Assembly: GCA_015680685.1 (NCBI GenBank)
Contig: MNCI01020920.1
Coordinates: 42,924 to 106,923 of the forward strand
Source of the DNA: Gnetum montanum
Taxonomy: Eukaryota; Streptophyta; Gnetopsida; Gnetales; Gnetaceae
Direction: 5' to 3'
DNA: 64,000 bases
Shown: positions 33,631-45,859 of the stretch, in pieces
Position numbering within the stretch: the stretch's first letter is position 1
Layout of the letters: each line of letters opens with the position of its first letter
Program-made: the position numbers and the translations under genes
The notes under the pieces: generated by a model
The model's database searches: none
What the model was told of the DNA's origin: nothing
Seen by the model: the letters and a program-made list of their open reading frames with translations, nothing else

Positions 33631-36024
33631 CTATTCTTGAGATGGGAAGAGAATGGTGAGAGTTACTCTGGTAGGAATCCTCATATCTCTAACCTTCTCA
33701 TAAGCAATCTCTGAAGTGATGAATGTTGTTCTATTATTTTCTAGCTTGTTGGAGCTTTCAACTTGATCTTCTTGAGCTTTTTCTTTAGCAATCCTCTCAT
33801 CTTCTTTCTCAGATGAATTCTTATTTTCTTCCCAATTGGGTCCTTCTTCTTCTTGGGAAAAAAATGCTTCTTCCGATGAATCTTCATTGATTGGTTCTTT
33901 TTCAAAATTATAATTTTGTTGGAGTGTACAAATTTTGTTTTCAACACCTTCTTTTTCAACTATTTTACTTTTTCCATTTGAAGTAATGTTATCAATCATC
34001 AAAGGTTCACTATAGATGTATATTTGATCTGGTTCTCCTTTCCAAGGTAGCCACATGTGAGAATAATCTATTGATATGTAACCTAAGAAATTCTTGCTCC
34101 AACGTCTATTCAATAAGAGACTATGTGAATTTGGTATATTTGCCACTTGAATAGTTACTCTACTTCTGACACGGGGTTCAGAAGAAATTTCCAATAGGAA
34201 ATTTGGTAATTGACCCACAATATTCACTCTAATTTTATCCACTTGCACAATCTTTTTATTTAATTTTTCAGGAATCAAACCAAGTTTCTTACATATAGAC
34301 AATGACATTATAGTAAACTTAGCTCCAGAATCAATCAAACAATTGTGTAAGTATTTATCCTTTAATTTCATTGTCAAAAGGAAAGGAGGAGCTTCCTTAT
34401 CAAGAATACAATCATACAAGGTCTTTAGTTTCTCATCATTATTAGATACATAACTTAACTCTGATTCTCTAACTCTCCTTTTACCTTTAATGAACTCTAA
34501 AGCCTTTCTTTGCTGATCTCCTATTTGAAGAAACTGATAAAAGCTAATATTGGCCTTGACATGTTTAAGGTCTTCAATCAAATCATACTCTCCATCACCA
34601 ACCAAGCTTGGTTTCTTTATCCATTTATTAAAAGACTGATTTGGAGTGCTTTGCTCTACTTGATTGTCGTTACCTTTATTCTTATCTCTTCTATTTGGCT
34701 CAAAAGCTTTTCTCTTAGTAGATGGATTAGTAAAAACATTTGAAGATCTAGAAGTAGTTAATCTTTCTTTTGATTAGAGACTATATCCATTTTCCTCATT
34801 ATTATTACATTCTTCATTTGAAGACATATCTTCTTCAAAACATGATAGAGAAGAAGTATCAGTAGATCCATTGCTAGAAGATTTACTTGCATAATGAACA
34901 CTAGATAACTCATTATTAGATTCAATATCAAGAAATTTAGACATAATTAGGTCAGTTTCATCCTCATCTTCTGCTAACTTAGTGTCTTGATGTTTATGCT
35001 TTCTATTTTTTCTTTCTTCCTTGATATTAACTCTTGCCAAGGCTTTTTCAAGCTTTACTATTTTGTTACGCATATCTCTCATTAATTGTCCTTTTTCAGA
35101 TTTTAATCTTTCATTTTCTTGCTCTATCTTAACATGAGATGGACTTGGTAAGGCTTTAAATTGAGCAAAATCTTCCATAGGAATCATAACTCTTTCTTCT
35201 CTTTTTTGAATTGCAATATTTTCTTCAAGATTCAAGTTCAACTATTTTTCTAACTATATAGCTTCACTAAAGTAGTCATTTAGTGTAGTTAAGTTTGGAG
35301 TTCTCCTTAACCAAATTGAAATGCTTGGGTTAACAGCCTTAAGATAAGTTTCTTTAAGTATTTCTTTTGATGGCCTATATTTTCTTTGAAAGAGTCCACA
35401 AATTCGTTCAAACTTGATGTTAAAATCTCTAATTGACTCTTTAACTACCTGTTTAGCTTGTACTAGCCCATAGTATAGTTTTTGTTGATCTAATTGATTA
35501 CAAAACTGGGCTAAGAAAAGATTCATCATGTCATCCCAACTTGTAATACTATTACTTGGTAAGTTTGAATACCAAATCTAAGCCATATCCTTTAAATTTG
35601 ATACAAACAACCTACAAGCTTGATCTTGATGCTGAATATTTGCATGAGCTAAAGCTAACTCAAACATGTGAATATATTCTTTGGTTAAATAAGCTTTTCT
35701 AGAAATGAAAGGCTTAGGCAAATATTTGTAAACTACCTTAGGAATATCATTGTAATTTTGAAATCCTAATGCTGTAACTCTTTGCCAAGGATTTTCCATC
35801 CTATTCCTTTGGATAGTTGAACTCTTAGACTTTCTAGATCTTCTCTTATAAATTGGTAAACCAAATATAATAGGTGATCTTCTTGATCTTCTAGTTTTCA
35901 CTCCACTACTTGTTCCCAATTCAAAAAATTTTTTTTGCTCTTCTTCTGATGAAGAATTAATCTTAGAATCAAGAATATCTTTTGAACCTTTTAAATTTTC
36001 CAAGCTATCAATCTTCTTGGTCAT
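33631..36024 (-). pseudogene. Element H gag-protease polyprotein
   Basis: This is a single frame of 798 codons from ATG at 36024 to 33631, broken only by four in-frame stops: TAG at 35578-35580, 35254-35256 and 35242-35244, and TAA at 34774-34776. The N-terminal third is basic and Ser-rich. The capsid region spans the first stop, with IWYSNLPSNSITSWDDM followed by NLFLAQFCNQLDQQK and RDFNIKFERI. A Lys/Glu-rich coiled-coil-like part follows (35150-34980), then an acidic Ser/Asn-rich part. The protease has CLIDSGAKFTIMS with the catalytic Asp at about 34330-34332 and LGLIPEKLNKK after it. A Glu-rich tail (33960-33740) ends the protein. All four stops could come from Gln codons by one C-to-T change each. 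This is the best-preserved coding region in the window. No enzyme domain beyond protease follows. Confidence 0.85.
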
Positions 36025-36105
36025 GAACTAAAAATAGTATAGTAACAAAGAATTTTTGATGTGATATAATTAGAAGGCTTATGAACTTAGAGGCTAAATT
36101 TTTAG

Positions 36106-36125
36106 CCCTCCTTCTAGCGCCAAAA
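36106..36125 (-). promoter_or_regulatory. Primer-binding site, element H
   Basis: The minus strand reads TTTTGGCGCTAGAAGGAGGG just inside the 5' LTR. It keeps its CpG, unlike the related site of element I. The pairing tRNA is not identified with certainty; tRNA-Arg is typical of Tat/Ogre-type elements. Confidence 0.7.
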
Positions 36126-36129
36126 GAAT

Positions 36130-39091
36130 AGTTGTCAACCATTTGGGATGCGACTGCCAATGAGTGTCCTCAAATAGATTTAGGTGCTTGTTGGTCTATG
36201 AAAACACCAAGATCCAGATACCTCCAAATAGACTCAGTAGTTAATGTGAGTATGTGTGTGTGCTGTTGTGAAAAATGAAATGATTAGGTTGTGTGTAAAA
36301 CTATAAATAACTTATCTTAAAGAGATTCAGCCAACTTTGCAAAGTACTGTGAGTTGTTGAGAGTTCCTATTTTGTTTAATTGCCTAGTCTATGTGGTCCT
36401 TATAATACCTACTTGTAACAAATAAAGTTTTGCAAAAACATTTTAGCACAACTCTACTAATCTACTTCTAATTTTCCTTAGAGAAAGAGATAGTTCCACA
36501 ATAAAAATAGAAATAGAACAAGATTCAATGGAAATAGAAATAAGAGAAAAAGAAAGAAGATTTGTGTAAAGATCTCAAATGTTTAAACAAGGTAAAATGA
36601 TATGAGTAAACACTTCATAATAAAGCTATCCCAAATTCAATAACTATGAATTGTTCAAACTTCCAAGGTTCAAATAAGCAATTTATTTTGGCTACCAAAA
36701 AAAAAATTGTTGCGTAAACTATCACATACCAGACTCTATTTTGGCTAGATAATGGATGTCAACAATTGCATTCAACAGAACCTTCAAAAGACTTGACAAT
36801 TTATGATTGAAATAGCATAGAGATTCACTTTAAAGATAAAAGAAGCTATTCTAGTCCTATCAAAATACCAAATATTTTTTGAACCCTCTTGACTATTGAA
36901 TTGTTCAATGAATTGACTACATGCAAAGGATCTCTTACAACAATCTCAATAGCGGTTCTTATATATTGCACAATAATAAAATTGACTACTAAAATCCTCT
37001 TAAGGCTTTCAAACACAAGCTCTTTTATGGAAAAATTTTAATAGAAATTTTCTATCATGCAAGAGGAACAATAAGAGGAATCTAAAAATCCCAAAATTAC
37101 TTGCCAAGCATGATACTATCTAAACCACTAGTTAAAAAATTTAAACAGAATAAACAAAATAAGAATAACTCATAGGACTATGAAAAAGTGGCTGAAATGT
37201 TGTCTTTAACAAGTCATCTTACAAGAAATCTTTCACAATGTCTTCTTTACAAATGCTCTTCCTCTAGCCACCAAGACCCTTGAAGACTTTTTATAGGGTC
37301 TCATAGGTAGTTANTTTATACGATCTCATTAGTAGTTAGATATTACAAAATATCTTGGGTAACTTTTTTCCCAAGTAAGAAAGTTATAACTTGCCCAACA
37401 AGTTAGGAGATATTACTTGCCCAAGAAGTTAGGAAGTTATAACTTATACATGAAGTTAGGAGAAAATGATGGTAACATTGGCATGTGTCTTTACAAATAT
37501 TTCTTTTATAAGAAGTTACAACCTATATAATAATTTTAGGAAATAAAGCCAATATCTCTATCTTGTTTACACCATTTAACCTTAGTCTAAGATCAAGTTT
37601 CTCAAACACCATGATGGCCATTGCAATAAGAGCTCCATAGAATTGTCATTTTATTTTTGTTGCATGTGAGAAAATATGCTAAAATTATTTTTGTCAACAA
37701 AACCATATGAAATTGGAACTTTATTTTGTTACTTCGATTTGATGCATTTAGGTTTTGTTCTTGCTTTTAGCAATGATGATTTTCTTCAGAATAAGGCATA
37801 ACCATGATTCATCAGCTAAATAATCTCCCGGTTGGTTTGATACAGAGCTCAGATACTAAGTCCCTATAACCAATCTCCTAGACATGTCCACGATCCTCCA
37901 TATCTGTCATAGAAGAAATTTCATTCTGCTGATTCAGTTGTGCACCTGTCTCACTGTGTCTTCGTGTCTCTATAGCCACACTTGATGGATTGGTAATGAT
38001 GATGATGGACACGTTGGCATCAGGCGCTACTGTATGTAATTTCTATTTGCAGGTTCATCATTGCAAGAATCCAAACATGAAAAAATTTTCATTGTGTGCC
38101 AAGCTTTACCTTAGGGTTTATGTTTAATATTTCACGTCTTCTCATTGCTGTTTGTCATATCCTACATTTGAAACAAAATAGAAACCTTGCTACGTTTTTA
38201 TTTTTGTGTGTAGACTCCATTCTCTGGACACTGCGAATCATTGAAGGAGATCTTATTTTTCTTTGGTTCTAGTAGCAAATGCAAAACCTGATTTGGGGTT
38301 GCAACCGCCTGAAATTTTTGCTCTAAATTCACCTAGGGCTTCCTGCATTTTTATTTCTGTAAAGTAAAAATTATTGTATTTATTTTCTAAATCAAGGATA
38401 GTCACTATATGATTTTGGTGTCAATATTGGCAAGATTTTGATATATTCTTGATGCTTGTCTTGCTATTTTTCTTCTAAAATCATTTTTATTCATAACCTA
38501 TTCTTGTTTTTGCAGTTGTCATTGTTGATTCTAATGCAGAGTATATACAAAGTGTTTGACAAATTACCTTTTGTCAGTGTCTCTACTTTTGCTATTATAA
38601 AAGATTCAATAAACATTACTGTAACATCCAATTCTCAATTCTTGTATATACTGCTAATTGCATTTTAACTCTTATTCTTTTTCTCTCTTATTCTTTTTGT
38701 TCTGCACTTCATATACAGGGCACATGAACAAATAGCTTCATGAACACTACTGAAATTTCCAATGACTAGTTTACCATGAATTTTAGTTACTTTGATTCTT
38801 CATTTCTTTCTTCTTTAAATTTAGATGCTATTTCTCTTTATCTACAAACTGAAATTTTGTTTATTTTAACAAAGTACAACATCCTTTCCTCCAATCTTTC
38901 AACATCTAAAATTGATTTGCAATGGATTTTTAAAAGCTCCCTTATGAATTTAGTGATAAAACATAGTTAATGGTTTGTGGAATTCTTGTCACTTCTCGAA
39001 CTAATAATAAGAGAGTACTGAAAACTACAAAAACCTTTAATGAATTTTATCATACCAACCTATTTCATGAAATGGCCAAAATGTGCCAACA
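36130..39091 (-). repeat. 5' LTR of element H
   Basis: Partner of 30466-33421. The TATA-like CCCTATAAAAAGTC lies at about 37285-37300 on the minus strand. A single N at 37314 sits between two near-copies of TTTATA..TCTCAT..GTAGTTA, which looks like an assembly join. Confidence 0.9.
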
Positions 39092-39096
39092 CTATG

Positions 39097-40910
39097 TCAT
39101 TAGCATGTATCATAATTTTGGACCTTTTGTAGGTAGTCTCTTTCCATATAGGACTAGTAATAGCCTAACCATCTAATTTTAGTATCCATAGTTCTAGGTC
39201 ATATATATCCTCCATAGATACCTTTGTGAACCTATTATAGGATTATTTTATCTTCAGTTTTACTAAATCCCACTAACAATATGCCATTGTAGGACTTTCA
39301 ACATAATGTGTTATCACCTACTATGACATACTATATTAATCATTTAGATATAGTGTCTTTTTTAGCAGTAGTTAGGCCTTGTGAAGGTTCATTGTACATA
39401 AGGTAAAGCTTGATGTTTTCATACCACTCCTTTGAAGGAGTAATATGAATTATAGCTACAAAGTTATCCTTAGTGCTTTGCATGATGGGAATGGAACATT
39501 CCATAGTCAATATGGAAAACTTGCTAAACACATCTAGCATTACATTAAGGGCTACCATTGCAATTTCATCGACTATTATGTTTTTCGCTTAGGGTACATG
39601 TTGGATATCAATGTCTATAAATTATCACATTAGTTTCTTTCCTAGGTCATAGGAAGGTTGCAAATGTTTGGCATTATAAGTGCAAACTTTGGTTACCTGG
39701 TTAACATAAGTTGTGAGTCACCTTTGATCATTAAACATTTAACTCCTAGTTCATGAGTTACCATCATCCCTTTGATAAAACCCTCATACTCTGTTATATT
39801 ATTAGTACATGGAAACTCAAATCGGTAAGTGAACAATTGGATTTCACTAGTTGGAAAGGTTATAATGGTAGTGGCACTAGCCACATTAGTAGTTGAACCT
39901 CTATCAAAGTGTTTGACCACCTCATAATCCCTAGGTAATTAGCTAGCATTGTTAGCATGTTCATTTGGGAACTCAAGGTAAATAGTTACATGGCTACCAA
40001 TTGGTAAAATGGGAAGTTGTGCAACCATAGCTTGACCTTTTGTTGATGCTTGAGAGATGTAAAGAATGTCAAACTCTACTATTGTGGATTTTCATCTAAC
40101 TATATAGCTACTTTGATAGATGTTGCTCATTATGACTCTAAGTACGTTATCTTTGCAAATTATGTTAACCTAACTTCTAAAGAGGCAGTGTCTCCAATTA
40201 TTCAATTAGAAGACTAGTGCTAGGCAATACTTCTTCACTTTAGTGTATTGTGTCTCATGGACTACTAATGCATGGCTAAGATAGTATACTGGTAGCTCCA
40301 CTACATCATCTCATTTTCAATAGAGTAGATAGGTAATAGACATGTCAAGTATTCCTACTTCAGATACTACAAGGTTAAGTACCTTACCAATTTTGAGACC
40401 AGAGACATACTTGTTAGGATTAAGCTTAAGATTGTACTTGAGGCATCATTTAAGTACAAGGTCTACGTCATGTGCATGGTTGTTCACCTATTTGAACTTA
40501 ATAGCTATATCCTCTACATAATTTTTGAGCAAACCTATCATGTAATCACTAAAGATATATGTCATGGATATTTGGTAGATTGCTCCTATGTTCTTTAGCC
40601 TAGAGGATATCACACGATAGCGCAAGGTACCCCAAGGAGTCATGAAGTTCATGCTCAATTAATGCCTTGGGTTAATCCTAATTTGGTTATATCCCTAGAA
40701 CCCAGCTATAAAAGATAATAAGGCATGTTTAGCCATGGTATCAATAAGTTGGTCAATACTAGCCAATGAAAAATCATCCTTGATGACTACCTTATTTAGT
40801 TTTTGAAAATCTATGCAAATACATATACTCCTATTTTTCTTAGGAACTACCACTATGTTGGATACCAATTCTACATAATCAACATCTCTTATGAAACTAG
40901 CTTGATATAG
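39097..40910 (-). pseudogene. G2 pol: RT, RNase H and integrase N-terminus
   Basis: On the minus strand RT starts at about 40910 (ASFIRDVDYVELVSNIVVVPKK, then CIDFQKLNKVVIKDDF, IDQLIDTMAKHALLSF). It continues through TPWGTLRYRV and the active-site region, which reads NYVEDI where YVDD is expected. RNase H follows at 39920-39693 (FDRGS, then FEFPCTNNITEYEGFIKGMM and IKGDSQLM), of the Tat extra RNase H type. The integrase zinc-binding part ends at 39100 (SQGLTTAKKD, YMERDYL, QNYDTC). It stops at the H insertion and resumes at 30460. The RT N-terminus is cut exactly at the LTR of element D. Many stops are present. Confidence 0.8.
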
Positions 40911-41531
40911 TCATGAGCAGTGAGTATACCCTACGTCTGACTATACGAATTACAAGCATTCATGCACAATCTAGTTGAATTCTACAAACCTTAAGTTCAT
41001 ACATACATTGATTCTAGGAGGTGAAATCTAATTGTGATGATTGTTTCCTTCCTAAGTACACTTTTGGAGCTTAGTTTTATGGTTAATTGTAATTAAGACA
41101 CATGATTTTTATTTTTTTATATTTCATTCACCTATGATTAATAACAAGTTGAAACTTAATTTATGAACCAATTTAACTAATATAATTGCTAATTAATAAC
41201 TAACTATCCTAACATAAGCATCTAGTCCAACTTTCTATACACATCCTGAATGCATACAACACTGCTAGGTTACCAAGTGTTAAATGCTATTAGAATCACC
41301 AAGTCCTATATGTTATGCTTGAAGTAGTCATACTTATGTGTTTAATATATTTATCTTAATTANACATGGTGGATGAGCACATATTTATAGACTTTATTAT
41401 GGAGCTACATCGATGGGTTCTTATAAACACAACAAACACTACATTGATGGGGCAACATCACGTCAATGGGGACCCATTGATGAGGCTACATCATTGGGAT
41501 CCTATTAATGCAACACTTTGATGCTTCATCA
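40911..41531 (-). repeat. 3' LTR of element D
   Basis: It starts at the plus-strand left end as TCATGAGCAG and ends GCTTCATCA. U3 (41408-41531) has several CATCGATG-type words (CTACATCGATGGG, ACATTGATGGGG, CCCATTGATGAGG) and the TATA box lies at 41392-41399 (minus strand TCTATAAATATG). Compared with the right LTR about 200 bp is missing next to the N at 41363. Confidence 0.75.
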
Positions 41532-41779
41532 TATCCTCACAACTAATTGAAAGCTTGTCCCTGAGTTGCTTTACAAAATTGGGAAGGTATGGGATTATTA
41601 ATTAACTTTTGTCATAACAAACTAACATAACAAAATTGACAATAAAAATAAGTGCCTAAGTGTATGGATCAACATCATTACAAAAACTTGTGGTCTTGAT
41701 GACACAAACTTGAACACTATGACATGACTACTCAAATTGGACAACATAGGCTCTAATGGCATGAAGATGATTGAAAAGA
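41532..41779 (-). other. 3' untranslated region of element D
   Basis: Sequence between the third-ORF stop and the 3' LTR. It keeps AGCTTGTCCCTGAGTTGC, the counterpart of the CATCCTCGAGTTAC block in element B. Confidence 0.4.
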
Positions 41780-43738
41780 TCAAATAATCCCAAGTGGTGG
41801 TGGTTCTTGAGATTTTGAAGGACCTTTGCCAGCTTTGGGTAAGGGTTGTGGTTTTTTGTGATTACCTACACATTTTCCTAGTAGGTCAAATCCAAGGCCT
41901 TATAAATTTTATGCTAGGTTTCCTCTACTAAGAATTGGTAGAAAACCATCATTAGCATTACACCCTCAACTACTTTTAGCCTAGTGTGAAGCTGTTGAAG
42001 GGCTTCATTTCTTGTCAATGCTAGGTTGAGAAATGTAGGGTTAGCAATTTGGACTCTCAAATTAGTAACCTTTGCAACCAAGCATTCATTTAGCTTCTTG
42101 GCTATTTTGAGTTGCCCCTCCAATATAATATTTTTCACCTTATCTCTAGCATCTATGACTAAGTTGTAGTGATATTATCAAGAAGCTTAAGGACACCTAG
42201 AAGTGCTTTCTTGGTTTCTAATAACTATTCCAATAGCTTTTCATGTTGTACTGTAGTTAATATATTGCTTATGGTTCCTATGGACATTTGCACATCTTTA
42301 AGTATAGTGAAATCTAGTACAAACACTGCAGGTGCATTGAGGATTTTGATAATTTTATTAGCAAAAATCTCATATGCTATTTCTTGCCCTTAGTGCTACA
42401 TCATCAATACTATGGCCCCCTTTCCCTCCTCTAGTCACATTGAGAAGGTTGCAATGTTCCTAGAAATATTTGGGAGTTGTTGCTATTTTGAGAAAAATAC
42501 TATTACCTCTATGGTGCTAGGATTTGACATTGTGATCAACTATGTTCGTTGGGTAGAGAAAATCGATCCATCACCCCCCATCATGTTGATTATTCAAGCT
42601 ACCTCATTCAAGTGGCTCATCATTGGCTGGTGCATAGATGGGTCTCCATCACTTGTACCTACTTTTTTCTCTTTCTCATTCAAAAATCATTCTTGGTACT
42701 TGTGAAACCATTGGAATGTTGTAGCAACATCTAGCATAATTTTCTAAGTAGTAGGTGGAGGTTGTGCCTACTACTCCTCTTCTTAGATTATTATTGTAGG
42801 CATGATGTCCTTCATCATCTATACCCAAATAGTAGTTGGAGCATGTTGAATAGAATCATTAGTATAATGAACTATTCCTCCCCTTTGACATAGTTTTTTG
42901 ATGAGGCATGGGAAGGGGATTTCCTTCCTTTCATGTTCATTCTCATTGAACTACTTCTATATCTTTAGATAGATTTGATGTGGAAGGTTAACCAAGAATC
43001 TCCCACTTAGAGTTCCACATGCATGGGTAGAAAAGGTAGTGATCTTGCTAAGCCTCACAGTGGGATTTATGTGAAAGGCTACAATCTTGTAGTGGCTTCT
43101 TTCTACTAGTTGAGTGTGACATACTCCTTGCATTCAACACCATATTACCATTGAATCCATTCCTTTTTGATGTTGGGATCCTCTTGGATCCAAATCTTGG
43201 CAAGATTTGCCCTACTTTTAGGCAACCAAGGTGCCTCTACAATGGCTTACACTAAGTAGGACATTAAAATATCCTTAATTTTAACCATTGAACCAACCTA
43301 CCTATTGTTCCAAAATAGAAATATCTCTCTCATATACCACTCCTCATTGGAAGTGATAATTTTTCACATGGTAGAGGTCTTTAGTTGGTCCTGTATCTCT
43401 TTAGGTGCTTGCTCCAAGAAATATCCAAAGTTTAACTCTTGGAGCACTATCTTCTAGACCTTCCTTGATCTGATTTGAGTTAGAAAAGTGTCCATCAAGG
43501 TCACCTCAAGGTTTTCTTGTTGAGCTATTGCCTCATCCTAGTAGAAATGTTTTGTTGTTGCCACATGTTCTAGAATTTGATGGATAGTCTCTACTTTGAT
43601 ATATTCCCTAAGAGGTCCCATGGTATGGGTTGCAATTGGTTCTTTCTAGGCCTATTCTTGACCCCTTTCTATTTTTTTCCATTTCTCTATTAGTTGAGAT
43701 AGTTATCCTTCCTGCGTGTGCTTGCCTTTTGGTGCCAT
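41780..43738 (-). pseudogene. Element D third ORF
   Basis: It is read from ATG at 43736-43738 (MAPKGKHTQEG) to the stop at 41780-41782 after KSQEPPPLGII. The N-terminal domain contains VLQELNFGYF, EIQDQLKTS and MREIFLFWNN, which line up with the element B third ORF. The C-terminal half is Lys/Glu/Leu-rich with coiled-coil character (41914-42138, LKIAKKLNECLVAKVTNL). Several stops and frame changes are present. The ATG directly follows GTTGTGTTGTAACCATAG, which resembles a 3' splice site, so expression by splicing is an alternative to the internal promoter. Function is unknown; it holds the env-like position of Athila. Confidence 0.55.
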
Positions 43739-45859
43739 CTATGGTTACAACACAACTGTGGGTTAGTCTATTTGGATACCTTATCTTGTTAATTAGCTAT
43801 ACTTGGGTACATTTTCAGCATGTATGATTACTTATTTTATTCTTATTTTATTAATTAATTTCTATTATAAGTGTTACTAGAGCTCGTTGTAAGGGTTTAA
43901 CTTCTGTAATTTGGTGTTTAAATGTTGATTTCCTAGTTAAACCTTTGTGAGAGTTAGAAAAATGGCACATTTGTGGCCTCCATGGATAAGATATTATGTC
44001 TAGGAGCTATAGGAACAAAGAATGGAGTGATTTGGACAAATGGTTAGGAAGTTATGGGCTCTAGAAGGTTTTGAGCTTTGAAAATTATAAAAACACATTT
44101 GGTGTTTATGAGAAAATCTAAAAATTTCTAAGGGGGTCATGCATATATATAGTATTTTTACACTACATCGATGAGGCCATATCTACAAGGTTGTGTATAT
44201 GTATGGGCTCCATCAATGGGGTCCCATTTATGTGATCTATAAAAAAAATTTACTTGAATATTTTGAAGAAAAATAAGCAATTTTTACATGAATTTGGGAT
44301 CTATGGAGTTCATGAAAAGTTAAGAATATGATGAAATCATTACAAAGGTTCTTTAAAAGCTTAAAAATTAAAAAATTTAATGGAAAATGTGTGAACTAAT
44401 GAAAATATATAAAGGAGAACACAATTGGATGTAGAAGATGAGTGCATGAAAGGTTTTGATTGTAATAATGCCTAAGGATAAGGTACTTAATGAACCCAAC
44501 CAAGAGATATGCAAGTTGGTTCGTCCCATAGTAGATACATGTCCTACTTTCCCTTGAATAGCCTCAACATAAGGAGTCCAAGGGCTCCATAGGCAATTAA
44601 TGATTGATGAAAGTTAAGGATCAAAACCCAAAAGATTCTATGAAAGAATTCAAGTACATTAGACAAAGACATCAAAAAAGAACATGGACATCGATAATGA
44701 GGTGAGTTCTGGGTAGCATGCTATGGATAATAGAGAATGTGGAATGGAGTTTCAAATTGAGATCATGAGAAGTCCCTTATGAATTTTTTATTAAATGACC
44801 TAAGAAGATCTATCCTTAGTCCAAACCAAAACCAACTACTTTTAGTGACTTCACATTGCCACTCCAATACTAATCCACCTCCTTGAGACACAAAAGTGCT
44901 TTCACAAAACAACCATTGTTCCTTAAAGTAAAGAAAGAGAAGTAGGAAGTGAGAGAGGGCCTTACTTAGTGGGGACCTTTAAGCATGGGTAACATATATT
45001 TCTAGTGTGATAACCAGTTCTTATAGCCTATTGATTTTTCTAAGGGGTGTGATTTGAATTCTCATCATATATATTTATTTTTTATTATTATTTTTATTTT
45101 ATTTTTGTTTTCTTCTTCTTTTCTTTTTTTCAAATAATTATTCAACTTCCTATTATTTTTCAACAAGAAATGGTAAGAAATCCATAAAAACATTCATGCA
45201 TCCAAGTATGTAGAAGAGTGTAAAGAGTATTGAGTCCACTTAAAGTCATACCCTATGAAAACCTTTGAATCATTCCTAATTATAGAAATAACTAGGATCA
45301 CAAATTTATTAAAAGTTTTTTTAATGAAAGGAACTTCATACTTCCAAAACAAGGAAAATCATAGAGTTTATGAATGGGTGGATGATGTGGACTCACTACA
45401 TATTCCATGAAAATGAAACCATGTCTTAGCCATCAGTACAAAAATTTAAAAATAGAAACTAAACATTATCAAACAAAACATTAAGCGCAAACCACCATTA
45501 GCAAAAGCTATAGCACGACTATGTCCTATTGGTGTAAAGCACATTTATTAATAGGTATTAGAAAATCAAACTAAAATAAAATAAAGTAGAATATATATGA
45601 AAATGTAAAATATTCAAGAAAACTTTAAATATACTAACAATGGTATAAAACAAAAAAATGGTGTAAAATAGGAAAAAGTATTAAAATAAAAAAGGTAAAA
45701 AATAAATAATTTGCAAAAAAAAAATGTGTAAAACAAAAAAAAAAATTAAAAAAATAAGTAACCCCATTTATGATTAGCACAAATGGCCATTTCCTCCATG
45801 AGTGAGTTGGAATGATAAGATCTGAAAATTTGAGCATGGTTATTCATCTATTGAGGTAT
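43739..45859 (-). other. Non-coding spacer of element D
   Basis: This spacer lies between integrase and the third ORF. It includes the promoter-like block at 44144-44240, a T-rich tract at 45063-45135 and an A-rich tract at 45540-45755. It matches the element B spacer in short ordered segments. Confidence 0.5.
44144..44240 (-). promoter_or_regulatory. Internal U3-like promoter block of element D
   Basis: On the minus strand GACCCCATTGATGGAG and CCTCATCGATGTAGTG are followed by CTATATATATGC (TATA-like, about 44144-44152). The same CATCGATG-type words and TATA order make up U3 of this element's LTR (41392-41531). It lies about 400 bp upstream of the third-ORF ATG, as in element B. A promoter role is inferred. 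Confidence 0.5.

Larger units (their letters stand above)
30466..39091 (-). mobile_element. Element H: non-autonomous gag-protease LTR element nested in G2
   Basis: The LTRs 30466-33421 and 36130-39091 run TGTTGG to CCAACA and are flanked by perfect 5-bp target duplications, CTATG (30461-30465 and 39092-39096). The primer-binding site beside the right LTR and the polypurine tract beside the left one place it on the minus strand. The 2.7 kb interior holds one gag-protease frame and no RT, RNase H or integrase. The primer-binding site matches that of Tat element I, so a Tat partner is the likely source of enzymes. A sampled stretch of about 165 aligned LTR bases showed 12 differences. Confidence 0.9.
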
